Origin: Tausonia pullulans
Lineage: Eukaryota; Basidiomycota; Tremellomycetes; Cystofilobasidiales; Mrakiaceae
DNA length: 64,000 nucleotides
NCBI GenBank assembly: GCA_951802195.1
Contig: OX637633.1
Coordinates: 806,001 to 870,000 of the forward strand
Reading direction: 5' to 3'
Shown one piece after another: positions 34,273 through 46,099 of the stretch (within the stretch, counting starts at the first letter, position 1; every line of letters begins with the position of its first letter). Under the pieces are notes generated by a model. That model was not told the DNA's origin. It searched no databases and saw nothing but the letters and a program-made list of their open reading frames with translations. Position numbers and translations under genes: made by a program.

Positions 34273-37200
34273 CTAGGTCGAGAGGAACGCCCCGAGCTCT
34301 CCGACAAAGCCCTCGAGCACGCCCTGGAACTCCCTTGCCGTCCTCTCGACGGTTCCATCCTCGTCCTCGAGGCACTCGCCCAGGAAGTCCGCGACCGTTG
34401 CCGGCGCATGCTCGAGCATTTCCTCTCCCTTGCGGCGCCAGACGGCCGACGAGCACTCGAGCGCGAGGACGCGCATCGCAGGGTCCGCGGCGCGCGTGTG
34501 GAGGAGCGTCGCGTGGTTGAGGTTCTTGAGCAGCGTCGGCGAGGACGTCGCGCCTGCGAAGGAGGCGAGCGTCGAGGCGACGAGGGCGCTGGCTCCGGGC
34601 GCGGCAGCGGCGATGTCGGAGGAGGAGGGCACGACTTCGACTTGGCGGACGAGCGTCGGGAGGAGCTTGGTGAGGTGCTCGTCCGTCCAGAAGGCGCCCT
34701 CGTCGTACTCGAAAGACTTCTGAAGGACGACCATGATCTGGGACCAAAGCCGGGCGTCGGTCGATGTCTGGGAAGCAAACGACTGGAGGAGCTCGGTTGC
34801 GTGGTCGACGAGGATCGCCATGTAAGGCGTCATGATGGACTGCGGGAGATGAGAAGATCGTCAGCTTCAAGATTGGGCAGACGACAGAGAGAGAGAGAAA
34901 GGTGATGTGCGAACCTTGAACTTCTCGAGGAGACCCTCCATGATGCTGAAGAGCGTCGTGCGGCGAGCGACGAGGTGCCCGTCGGTGATGGCTGGGGGAA
35001 GAACAAAAAACCTCAGTGTCACGGTCTCGCGGCAAAATGCATGATACTCGCTTGCCACTCACGCGTCGCCTCGTCGGCAAGAGCGACGGCCGCCCAGTCG
35101 TAGACGCGAACAAACAGCGGGCGGAAGGTAGCCTCGTCGAGCTTGACGACGACTTCCATGAAAGCGCTGATCGCCTTGACCTCAACCGTCGTAACCTCCT
35201 CGGGCGTCAGGGATGCCCGATGGGTCCAACGGAGATCAAAGGCGCCGAGGAAGAAGGCGAAGGTTGCCTTGAGTTGAGTCTTCATCGCCTCGCGCGGGGC
35301 GGTCCGAAGGACACGGCGGAGGAGGTCGAAGAAGGCGGCGATGGGCTGGAGAGGGCAGCAACGTCAGCGGTCTCTTCAGACAGGAAGAACGATTCGCAGC
35401 TAGCAGGCTTACTGAGGCGTTGAGCTTGTCGAGCTTCTCCCAGAGCTGGAAGACAGTTGTAAAGGCAGACTTGGCCGGAACAACCTTGGCGATGACGTTG
35501 AGCAGCGCCTGGACCGGTTGGGTCGACTTTGTCGATTCAACCACCGAGGGGGTGAGGAGAGCCGGCTGGAGGATGGCGGTGAGGATATCGACGAGCTGAG
35601 GGCCGACGAAGTTGGGTACCGAGGCAACAAGGGCGCCGGTCGACTCAAGAACGAAGGGGAAGAGGTTCTCGCGGAAGTAGCCCGATTTGCGCTCGACGTC
35701 CTTGCATCCCTTCTGAACAACCTGGACAGCAAGACCAGCAAAGGGCTTGATGAGAGGGATAAGACGGGGTCCAAGGCGGCGGTTCAAGACGGTGAGGACC
35801 GAGAAGATTGCCGCGAGGACAGTCTCCGAGACAGCGCCCTGCCTGGCCTGAGCGATGAGGGTCTCAGTCGCCTGGACAAGGATGGCGTCCTCGGTGGGAG
35901 TGCCCGAAATGGCAACGGCGCGGATGGCCGAAAGGACTACTACGAGGTCCTCGTCCGAGGCATCCGACGACAGCATCTTGAGGGCAGCCGAAACCGAGGC
36001 GACCATGGTCGGGGCGATCTGCTTCCTTGCCTCGGCGGAGACGCTTGGGAGCCGAGACTCGAGGAGGGAGAAAGCGCTGAGCCGTAGCTGAGTGTCTTCG
36101 CCCTGAAGCATCGGCTGGAGCGACTGAATGAAGGCCTTGACTGAGAGGAGGCGGGTGGCCGAGTCAAGCGAGGTCTGGCAGAGCTCGGTGATGTCGAGGG
36201 CACCCTCCTGAGTGTGCTGGGACTTGGCGAGCGTCTGGATGCGGAGCACATGGCCGACGAGCGTCTGGACCGAGACATCGGCCGAGCTGTTGACGGCAAC
36301 GGCATCGAGCGAGGCCTTGGACGAGCAGGCAGAATCGACGAAGGTGAGGAAGAGCGAAATGCGGCGGCGGCTGAGCTTTTCGATGTCGGCAGTGTCGGCG
36401 ACCGGGGGAGAGACGAGGAACGCCTCCGTCAAGGGCGAGACGTAAAGCTTCTCCGCCAAGCGGACGACCTCGGCAGCAACGTCGTTCAGAGCCTGACAAA
36501 GTGTGTCCGAAGATATTAGAAGACCACAGTAACGTCGATATGGCACAAATGCTCACCTCGAAGCGGGCTGCACCGGAGAACGAATTCAAGATCGAGAGAG
36601 GAAGGGCGAGCGGGTCGGCCGTCTTGAGCTTCGACTTGGCGGCCGATTTGTCGAGGAGAAGAAGGAGCATGGGGCCGAGGAAGTCGGCGGGTCCCAAAGC
36701 CTCGATGAGGTGCGAGAACAGCCGTGTCTTGCGGTGAGCAGGAAGGTGCTGGGCCATGTCGGCAAACACGACAAGAAGCTCGCGGCTCTCTAAAGGGCAA
36801 AGGAATAAAAATCAGCCGTCGTACGCTCCAGAGAAGACGCGTAAGAGGAAACTCACGACGCCAGAGCTGGAGGCGGTCTTGAGCCTGCTCGCGTCCCCTG
36901 CGGACCATAGCGGGGATGATGCTATCGATGGTCTGTCGAGACACATAAGAGGATGAGCCAGCAGCGCAATGACGCGGCTCGAGTCCAGAGACGCACCTTT
37001 TCGACAACCCGGAAGGTGTAGGCATCGTCGCGCTGGACGGCGTTGGCGCCGACCGAGATAAAGATCGGGAGGACGTTCTGAAGGACGAGCGCGGGCTTGA
37101 GGCGGGCGAGGTTAGAGATGAGGAGCAGACCTTGATGGAAGGTCTGCGGGTTGCGGCAGTCTGTAGGAGAATATGTGATCAGGACTGCGCGCTGTGAGAC

Positions 37201-40200
37201 GGCTGGGTACATGTTAAAAACTCGCTCACCAGAGATGACCTTAACGACCGTATTGACATCAACGGTCTCCGATTCGGCGATGGTATCAACCTTGGCCGAG
37301 ACGGCGCATAGAGCAGTGAGGAGAAGCTGCTCGGCGTAGTCGACGTTGATGTCCGACTTGAACCGGTTCTCAAGGAGCGAAGCCAGAATGTCCAGCAGCG
37401 CCGCGAGCAGGTTCGCGTCTCCCTGGAGCGTGTCAAGCGAGCGAGCCTCAATGACGATGACAAGGCCACGGTGGAAGGCAAGGAGAGCCTTCGCGTGGAT
37501 GGCCGAGTCCTGCTTCGTGCGCTTCGTTCCGCGAGGGACCTCGGCCGAGGAGCGGAGTTGCGATAGCACGGCGACCATGAGGCTCGAAGAGATGGCGAGA
37601 CCGCGGAGGCAGGCTTTGACGTCGGCGACCTCGACGGTGTCCTCGCTCGTGATGTGTCGAACGAGGAGTTCGATGAGCTCAACCTTCTGCTCGAACGAGA
37701 GCACGCGGAAGAAGACTTGTTCGAGCTGGTTGAGCGCAGCCAAGCGGACAGCCCGGCCGGGCGCAGTCCTAGAGTCGTAGGTGAGAGCCTCCTTGAACGA
37801 GGACCACGTCGCCGGGTTCTCGCCGAAGGTTGCGAGCGAGGAGCGGTCGTAGCTGTCGAAAAGAAGTTCAAGGAGCTTTTTGCTCTCCTCTTCGGAACCG
37901 CTGTTTGTCTTGAAGAGCCGGACAAGGACTGGGTGGAGGATCTCGATGCGAACGGCAGCTCGGATGGGCCGCGCGATCTGGAGGAGAGCGACCCGGGCCG
38001 AGGGGAGATTCCAGCCAGATACGTGCGAGAGGAGGAAGCAGAGGACACTCCGTTTGAAGGCGGCCTCCTTCTTGTCCTCGCCCTTGACGAGCGCGAGGTG
38101 CTGTTGATGGAGGACGATAATGTGAGTGGGGTCGATGAGAATCGAGGCCCTGTCCTCGAGCAAGATACCGATGTACTGGCGAACGTCTGTGGCCTTGAGG
38201 ATCTGGATCCGCTCAGAGGCATCGCCATAAAGGGTCTCAAGAAGGTAAGGCGTCACTGGCTTGTCATTCAGAGTCTCGCTGACAAGCTTGAGGCAGTTGA
38301 GGGCAGCCTCCCTCGCAGTGAGGGTCGCCGAACCGCACGCAACGAGTAGGGCCGGGACGATCGTCTGGAAATCGGCCATCTCTATGCCGGCGGGCTTGAC
38401 GTGTGCCCGAAGGAAAGCCTCGGCGTGTCGGAGAGCGGCGGTCTTGAGCTCTTCGGAGATGGTTTCCTCGTGCGCGGCCGAGGCGGTCCAAGTCCAGACC
38501 GAAGCGAGGAACGCGAGAGCGTAGTCCCGAAGGTTGGCGAAGAGAGTGCGCAGAAGAGGCGTTGAGAGGTCCGGAGGGACATGAGCCGAGTTAACGATGC
38601 CGTAGATGAGGTAGCAGAGCTGGCTGTACTGGGCATCGGTGGGCGACCGAACGGATCCGTCGAGCCAGACGATGGCAGAGCGCGATGACGGCTTGATACT
38701 TTGGAGGGTAAGGAGAAGCGCCCCGCGGACCCGCTGGGTGGTTTTGGCGGAGTTGGGCTTGACAACGATCTGCTCCGCCTGGCCGTCGACAACGACGTCG
38801 AGGCTGGAGAAGGCGCCCGGGATCGAGCGAAGCTTCTCAACGACGCGGATGGCAACGTCAACGCTGCCCGCGTTTTTGATGAGCGCGGCGAGGATGAGGT
38901 GGGCGAGGATGCGGGAATGGGCATCGGCGGCCGCGAGCTGGCCGAGGAAGAAGTCGATATGGGACGACGCCGAAGCAGACTTGACGACGTTGTCGGCTAT
39001 CTTGCTCGCAACAAGCGTGTTGACCTCGGCCTGTCGGGCGTGCTTCCCCTCCTCGGTCTTGTCGGCGAGCTTAGCGACGACCTCGTCGGGAAGATCCGTG
39101 ACCAGCTCGCCGAGCGAAGACTGGGCGAGGACCTTCCAGGCGTCCTCGGCGAGAATCTGCCGGGGCTTGGTCACGAGTAGGACGCCGAAGAAGGCGTCGC
39201 GAACGATCTGCTCAGCAAGCTCAGGATGGCGCGCTGCGAAAGGGCCGGCAAGAAACTCGAGGTGACGAAGGAGATTCGCCTTAGGAGTAGTGGCATCGTG
39301 GACGGTGGAGCTGATGGCCTTGAGGAGTTCGGCGGAGGGGACCGAGGCGAAAAGGAGCGAGGGAGAGTGGTAGAGGGTCTGAACAATATCAATGCTCGGG
39401 TCGGAGACGCGAGCGAGGAGCGTAGAGGACGCCGACGAGCGGAAGTCGACATCTTCGGCCTGGTCAACCTCCATCTCGTCGTCGCCCTTGACGAGGCGCT
39501 CGAAGATAGACTTGACACCGAGGAGACGGCTGGAGGCATCAGCACTGTTGGCATTGAGGAACATGTTGGCATCGAGATCGCCGGTCGTCTGCGAGACGGC
39601 CGAGATGATCTTCTCGAGCGCGGTAGTGGTCTGCCCGTCGTCCGTGCCCCCGGCACGGACGAAGTCCTGGGTCTCGGCCTTCCATACGTCGGCGAAGCGG
39701 GCTTTGACGACCGCGAGAAGCTTGAGCGCTTCGGCCTCGCTCTCGCCCTCGGCAGCTTTGAGAAGAGACCGGACAAGTAGGTGGACCACCGCCGTAGGGG
39801 GGTTGGCCTCCGGGGTAGTGATGAACGAGTGGAGGACAGACGCGGCCGACGACGTCAGATTCTCCGAGAGGCTCCGGACGATCGGGTCGAGCGCCTTAGA
39901 GAACTCGAACTTGGATGACGCCTGAGCCATCAACCGACCGGCGTCGCTAAAGGTAGCAGGAATTGCGTGAGAGGAATGTGGAAGGAATCCCAGCCCAACA
40001 TGACTCACGGAACGTTGGAGATTCTCTCGGCAATGTCGCTGCCGACAATCTCGACCCGCTCCTGGCTCTGTAGGAGGCCAAGAATGGTCGAAATAAGCTG
40101 CGACGCGTCGGTCTCGTCGTCGGTAGTCTCGGTGGGAAGGACCGAGAGAACGATGGCGCGCGTAGCCTCGGGGGTGAACGTTGCCTTGCGGCAGAGGGCG

Positions 40201-41221
40201 AGGAGGACGATGTAGTTGGCGGCCTTGTGTAGAACTGTCAGTCAGGTACGCGTTCCAATAGTTCGCCTTGAGGAAACGCACGGTAGTGTCACCCTTGCCC
40301 TTGAGGCCCTCGACGACAGCAGGGACCAGGATGGCAAGCTCGGCGTCCCCAATTCGGCGGGTCGATCCACCGTGCTCAAGATACCCGACGAGTGTCGAGG
40401 TATGGAAATTGATGAGCGTGCGGTGAACACAGTCGGCCTCGATGGCCTTGGGGAGGAGAGACGCGACGAGCCGGAGGAGGTTAAGTGACTGATCCTTGGC
40501 GAGTGAGGCGAGGAGGTGATGCCGAGAGAGGGGGAGATGGGCTTTCTTGCATGCCGTGAGGAAGGAGAGGTGCGAGTTAACACTATAGAGGACAGGCAAG
40601 TGCGCGCATGGGTGTTAGACAGTCAGCACCATCGAACTTGCACGAGGCCAGCTCAAAGCACAAAGCGGAGCGACTCACGGAATCTTGAGAATGTTTAAGA
40701 TTCGGACAAACTGAGGCGAATCATGATACGGCAAGAAGCCCGAGAGGACAGCCTCGACGTTCATTTCGTGAATCCTGGAGCGACCGACCGACGTCAGCGT
40801 CCCAAAGGACTACAGCAGAATTCCAAAGCACGAGCGAAGTGACTCACCTGAACCGCCGAACGAGCCACTCGATGACTTTGGCGGCTGCCCGAGTAGGAAT
40901 ATGCCGTCCAAGTCGCCAGAGGAAGGCGTCAAGTTCGAGGCCCAATGTCTCGTTCTCATCCTTCGGAAGGACCATTCGGTCTTTCCGCTTGCTGGCCTCG
41001 CTGAAGAGCTCATCCTCGTACGCAGCGAGACTTGGGTCGATGTCGACGAGCTCCTCAAAGCCATTGAGGCCAAGAGCATGGATCGTCTCAAGGTCGTGTT
41101 GGGCGGCCTCGGTCGGGGTGAAGAGGTAAGACGGCTGGGCCGACGATGCCTTGGCCGACGCCCCGAGGCGATCGGCGTCGAGCGAGGCGATGGAAGCGAG
41201 CTGCCGGGCGAGAGACGACAT
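34273..41221 (-). CDS. UTP10: U3 snoRNP / SSU processome HEAT-repeat protein Utp10 (HEATR1)
   Basis: Utp10 is a large nucleolar HEAT-repeat component of the t-UTP subcomplex, needed for rRNA transcription and 18S pre-rRNA processing. The start [20 protein letters not shown] (41221), with [32 protein letters not shown] and [11 protein letters not shown], is the conserved family N-terminus. A very long exon (to about 36922) and further exons (36546-35350, 35285-34867, 34833-34273) encode HEAT repeats. The C-terminal BP28CT-like part includes [32 protein letters not shown] and [20 protein letters not shown], ending LGAFLST. The estimated total of about 2,000 aa fits the family. Introns near 40200, 40640, 40830, 37180, 36800 and 35380 are short. 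The ATG chosen matches the family start; an earlier in-frame ATG at 41353 is less likely. Confidence 0.93.
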
Positions 41222-41946
41222 CCGCAATGGGAGCGATTGGTGGAGGTTGGGCGAGCAGAGAGCGAAAGAAAGACCGTCAGGTGAAGAGAGGAAAGAGCGC
41301 AGAGCGGCGGCCGGTGCGGGCCTGTCCAAAAAATGCTTGACAACCATCACCATCTTTCTTGAAGTTTGATTCTTCGGAGTGAAGTGGGAGGCTTAGAATG
41401 ATTAAGGGTACTGATAATTTGATATGGACATATCGGAGGAGGAGAAACAGGGACGTTTTACAATATCACTTGCCAAAATCGACTTTGAGGAGGCGGGCAG
41501 GTTCATGTCTAACATTGCCCTCAAAAACAACGAAACAAAGGTCGATAACATACAAGTGTAGTGGCGAAAGCAGAGAGAGCGCGCAAGGAGAGTAGGGAGG
41601 GCCGATGTGTGTGGCAAACACCAGATTAGGTAACCAGAAGGGAGAGCGAGGAGCCAAGGGATAGGGAGCGGAGCAAACGAAGGGATAGAGAGCAGAACGA
41701 ATGAAGGGATAGAGAGCAGAACGAACGAAGGGGATAGGGAGCAGAACATACGGACGACAGGGAAGACCAAGAGTGATGAGAAAAGAGAGAAGGGGAGAGA
41801 GAGTGCAAGAGGGAGACAGGAGCGAGGTAGGAAAAGGAACACCGATCGCAAGATTACCAGCGAGAAAGAGAGTATGTGCAAAATGAGAAGATGGGAAAAT
41901 ATTCCAAATGGACAGAAGAGGGTGAACGAGGAGTTCAAGGCGAGTG
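41222..41946. other. UTP10 upstream region
   Basis: This is a 725-bp gap between the UTP10 start and the stop of the serine-rich gene. It is moderately lower in GC and contains a 24-bp tandem repeat (listed separately). Frames on both strands there are repeat-derived. Confidence 0.6.
41656..41752. repeat. 24-bp tandem repeat, four units
   Basis: The unit AAGGGATAGAGAGCAGAACG plus four bases occurs at 41656-41679, 41680-41703, 41704-41727 and 41728-41752 with few differences. The last unit carries one extra base. It sits about 435 bp upstream of the UTP10 ATG. Confidence 0.85.
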
Positions 41947-44900
41947 TTATCGGATCTCCTGACGGCTCGCCGGCCGGGACGAACGCACGGACGCCGTGTC
42001 ATACTGAAAGGAAAGCGACATCGGTCGCTCCCTCTCAAAGCGGTGGCGTGGAGGGTCGAGGTTGTGCTCCCGCCAAGAGTCCCGATATGACTCGGCACAC
42101 GACGGCTGGCCAAGGTATGAGCCGGTGCCTGCGGGCGCGGGCGAGATATTGAGAGTCGGAGAGAAGGGAGGCGATGTCCCGGTCGCGGCTTGGGGCTTAT
42201 AGAACATCTAATGCAGGTGCGGAATATGAGTTACGTGTCACAGACGTGATGATAGACGGAGCATCTCACCTGAGATGAGGTGTAGAGATCGAGGAGCGAG
42301 TCGCCATCCGTGGATTGGCGGGGTCTCTCACCGACGGAGCGGTCGTCCGAGTTGTACGAGTTGGGGGAGGCAATCGTCGAGAGGTATGAGCCATCGGAAG
42401 GCGATAGGTAAGTGATGATCTGTGACGTCTCCGGCCCGAGCCCTCGAAGCGTCAACCGGTCGTTGTCGTCCGGCACGCTCGGGAAATTGCTCGGGTCGAG
42501 GTCGAGAGAGCTCGGGGCTGGGGAAGCGCGGTCTAGTTCCATTGATTTCGACTCCTCTGATATTCGACCGACGCAAGGAGAGAAATGCGGATCCGTCGAC
42601 GACATAGGCGTCGGTGGGAGTGGCGTCGACGGTGGGGGCATCGCTGGGGGAAGACTCCGGACGGAGACGATCGATCGCCGCTTGGAGCGTATCGAGAGGC
42701 GCCGCAGATCCGGCGAGTAGGGGACACAGAAGGTGTGGGATTGATTGGAGGAGGCAATGGGCGGGTAGAGGGAGGAGGACTCGGAGGCGACCCCATATAG
42801 CGACAAAGACGACGGGATGTGCCGCCTGAAATGACACGAGACTTCAGGCGATGTCTACAGCAGCGAGCAGAGTCAGGCTGTCAGTGGTTGAGCAGGTACA
42901 CGAAGGATGACCGTGCGGACCAAGGGCAGCGCACCCTGAGTTCCGGGGCTGAGCTCTTGCGGTACATATGGTCCGCGAGATTGACATCAAAGGAGAGGTT
43001 GAACGACGAGTCGGACGCTTCCATCGAAGGCCGCAGCTCGCTCTGAGGCTGTGAGTTGGCCCTCGGCCTCTCCGGACGATTGACAGACGACGAACTCCGC
43101 TTCCTCGTCGCCGTTTGCGCGCTGCCGTGATCGTCCTCGCCATCAGAGGAGCTCGGCGAGGAGATGAAGGAGAAGGTGGAGATGGTGCTGAGCTTGGTCG
43201 GGATAGACGGCCGGCGGGCGAAGATGTCGCCGACACCCATGTCCTGGAGAGAAGGATGCGGAGCGTGGCTTGTTGGACCGAGTGCCCGGGTGGGCGAGTG
43301 AGCTGAGGGACTGGAAGGAGAGTCTCCAGAGGCGGACAACGAGGACGCGCCGCTGGAAGCTCGCGAGCGGCCGACAGCCGAAGCATCGAAGGGTGGTTGG
43401 GCGACCCGGTTCTGCTCGAATTTGGTCGAGATCTGGCGAGCGAGCTGGATTGCCGCGGACACGGAGCGCGCGAACGAGTGCTGCGAGTCCCGGTCTGGCG
43501 AGGAGCTGCACGACGTCCAAGACGACGACGCTGTCGACGTCGTCCGCGACCTCGGCACACTAACGGTAGTGAGCCGACCATAGTCACCGTCGATCTCGAT
43601 GTCCGACAGGCTGGTCCGCGACGTGGCCTTTGAACTCTGGTGCATGGCCCTGATGGACCCCGAGGGAATGGTAGTATTCGTCGAGTAAGCCGAAGAGTGT
43701 GAGTTCGTTGCTTCTGAAAGGCTCCGAGGAGAGTGGGGTTGGTGAGATAACCCGGACGATGAGGATGCGACAGACTCTGTCCGGGTCGGGCTAGACGGCG
43801 CGAGCGAGATGACTGGTGCCTCGACCTGACGGTCAGAAAACGAAGACTCTCTAGTGTACGGAGACAACCGAGAGGAAGACCGTGGTTCGGGCACGATCCC
43901 AAGCTGGAGTCGAAAGAGGGTGGCAAGTCAGGAGAAGTATTCTGCCTGGCGGACGAGACACCCACGAATGACACTCACCACTCGATCCAAAGCTTCCATC
44001 GCCGGCTTTCCGCCGAAGGGCTTGAGAGGGCCGCCCGTTCTGGAGAGGAAACAGGGTTAATTACTGGGCCGTTGCGATACTCAAAAGCCGCCAGCCGTAT
44101 GAAAGAACGGCTCTCTCCACACCTACCTGGGGCTCTTAAGTCTCGGGCTCCCTAGTCGGCGTATCTTGGGCATCATGCCCTTAGGATAGCCCGTTGAGCT
44201 CCGCTCTGTTCGACCCCCAACGGCGGGCTGGATGACGATGACGGCGTCTGTGATGAACGCCTGTTGGGACGCCGATGGTGACGGTGGACAGAACGGGCGA
44301 GATGCAAACGCCTCCGGCTGGGGCACGAAGGGGACCGCTTCTCGCGGGGAAAATGACATTGACACACCCCTAGCGACCGCTAACGACGGAGACGCCAGTG
44401 GAGACAGGGGACGGCGGGGATCAGACATCGACGGTCTTGTTCTCCGGCTCGACATAGAGGGGCGAGAGGTGGAGGAAGCGACGGCCTGGTAAGGGTTAAG
44501 CGAAGGAGAGAGTGAAGAGGAATCAGGCATGTGTTTGGACGATGGGAAATGGCCGACAGGAGCTAGGCCTGCGCGCGCGCGATTGGTCAATCATTTAGTC
44601 GGGCGCTACACCTACCGGTTGAATGTCAGGGCGCCAATATCGCGGATCATCCTGGAATGATTAGGGCAAGGGATCTCCATGAGCCGCTGAGGGTGTGAGG
44701 AGGAAGGAAGGCCAACGTCCTTCTCACCCTGGGTGAGAGCACCTGATCGGAGAACGGGGAAGAGCGACCAGAGGAAGTCGAGAGGACAACGAGCGCCTTC
44801 TTGCGGCCAAAGGTCTGGAGATGGGAGAGCAGGAAGGAGAAAAGGAAGACGGAAGAGTGCTTCAGTTCACAGAGGTCCATCGCCCATGCCCGAGGTGGAA

Positions 44901-45088
44901 CAAGGGGAAAGAGAGAGAAGCTTGTCCGACCGACCTTGAACGGCTACTCAGAAGAGCGAGTCCACCGCATGGGGGAACATAATCTGTCAGGGACATCCTA
45001 AAGTTCGCTCGAGAAGGCAGCTCGCGCGTGAAGATCCACCTCTCACCTTGAACCAGCCCCATTTGGTCGTCGGCGATGGATCCGGCAT
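41947..45088 (-). CDS. Serine-rich, mostly disordered protein of unknown function
   Basis: I do not recognise this protein. A consistent exon chain starts with a 42-nt exon (45047-45088), MPDPSPTTKWGWFK, followed after an intron by TFGRKKALVVLSTSSGRSSP and FSDQVLSPR. A short exon encodes DDPRYWRPDIQP. Long exons of Ser/Pro/Thr/Arg-rich sequence follow. Short ordered-looking islands recur: VSAAIQLARQISTKFEQNR, LQDMGVGDIFARRPSIPTKL, SSFNLSFDVNLADHMYRKSS, GLGPETSQIITYLSPSDGSY. The 3' exon (41947-42207) ends SRPASRQEIR. No catalytic domain, signal peptide or membrane segment is visible. Its many RxxS and SP sites suggest a phosphorylated scaffold or a polarity or cytoskeletal factor; this is an inference only. 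The first three exons were joined from splice sites that keep frame. Confidence 0.7.
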
Positions 45089-46099
45089 TCTGGGTGAACT
45101 CTGAACGGGCTCGAGGCGTAGGCAGCCGCGCTAGAGTTGCTCGTCTCGCGAGGCGGAGAGAACAGGAGCCGAGAGAGAGGTGCACGGAGTGGAGGGGACG
45201 TCTCGAGCAGGCCTCAGACGCTAATGATGGGCGGATCGCACGCAGAGCCAGCTGAAGAAGGCTGGGAGCGAGCGAGCAGCAGGCGGGCGAAGTGGGTGAG
45301 AGTCGAGGGCGTCCAGCAGCGATCGTCTTAGGGTCACCACAGAGAAGGAAAGAGGGGGGGCGAGAGAGGAAGGCGCGCTCGTTGTCCCTGAGCTGAGAGA
45401 GATCCTCCGTCTTCGTCCGTTGCTCTCCGACAGCTTTGACCAACGTCGGAGTACATGACGCCCGCAGGTCAGACACACAGGAGCGCCTCGTTTGTCTCTC
45501 TCCCCTTCCCCGGTCCCCCGGCTGGAGAGAGGGAGATTGAAGTTGGATCGAGTTGAGACAGGGGGTGATGGAGCGAGCGTCTGCACAGGCAGGCCAACGG
45601 CTAGCGGACTTGGGCCGAGTCGCCGGTCCGCCTCCCCTCAGTCCTCGCCCTAGCAAACGGCCCCGCCCGGTCCTGTCCCCCCGTCACATTCGTCCCCGAG
45701 AAGGCCAATTGGTCCGACCGAACGGTTTAGCGGCGTTAAAGACATAGGTGCGATCGCTTCGTGCTCGCTCATTCACGCGAATTTGCCGGTTTGAGCTCAG
45801 GGGAGCCTGTCGCCCGTGATTGTTGTTTCGCGATATCCGAAGTCGCCGGTCAGAGCGAGACCGCGTGGTCGACGAAGGTATTAAGGAGTTTTGGATGCAA
45901 GAGATGGCAAATTTGAACAGAGTGTTCGTCAGGAGGCGAGGAGAGCTGAGCATTAAGCGAGACTCAACCTCGTCGCGTTTAGCCTGCGAAGACGCGTCTC
46001 GTCTGTAAAGCTCCAGGGTGGAGGTGGCCAGCCAGCTAGGCTCTTCCTTCGACGCCCACCATCAATCGCCCTCCACCCACCCCACTCCCTGCCCTAGGC
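45089..46099. other. Divergent promoter region, serine-rich gene / POL4
   Basis: A 1-kb intergenic region separates two divergent genes. Open frames here (for example minus 45684-45953, plus 45820-46008) lack domains and matching splice sites. No repeat or RNA gene is apparent. Confidence 0.6.
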
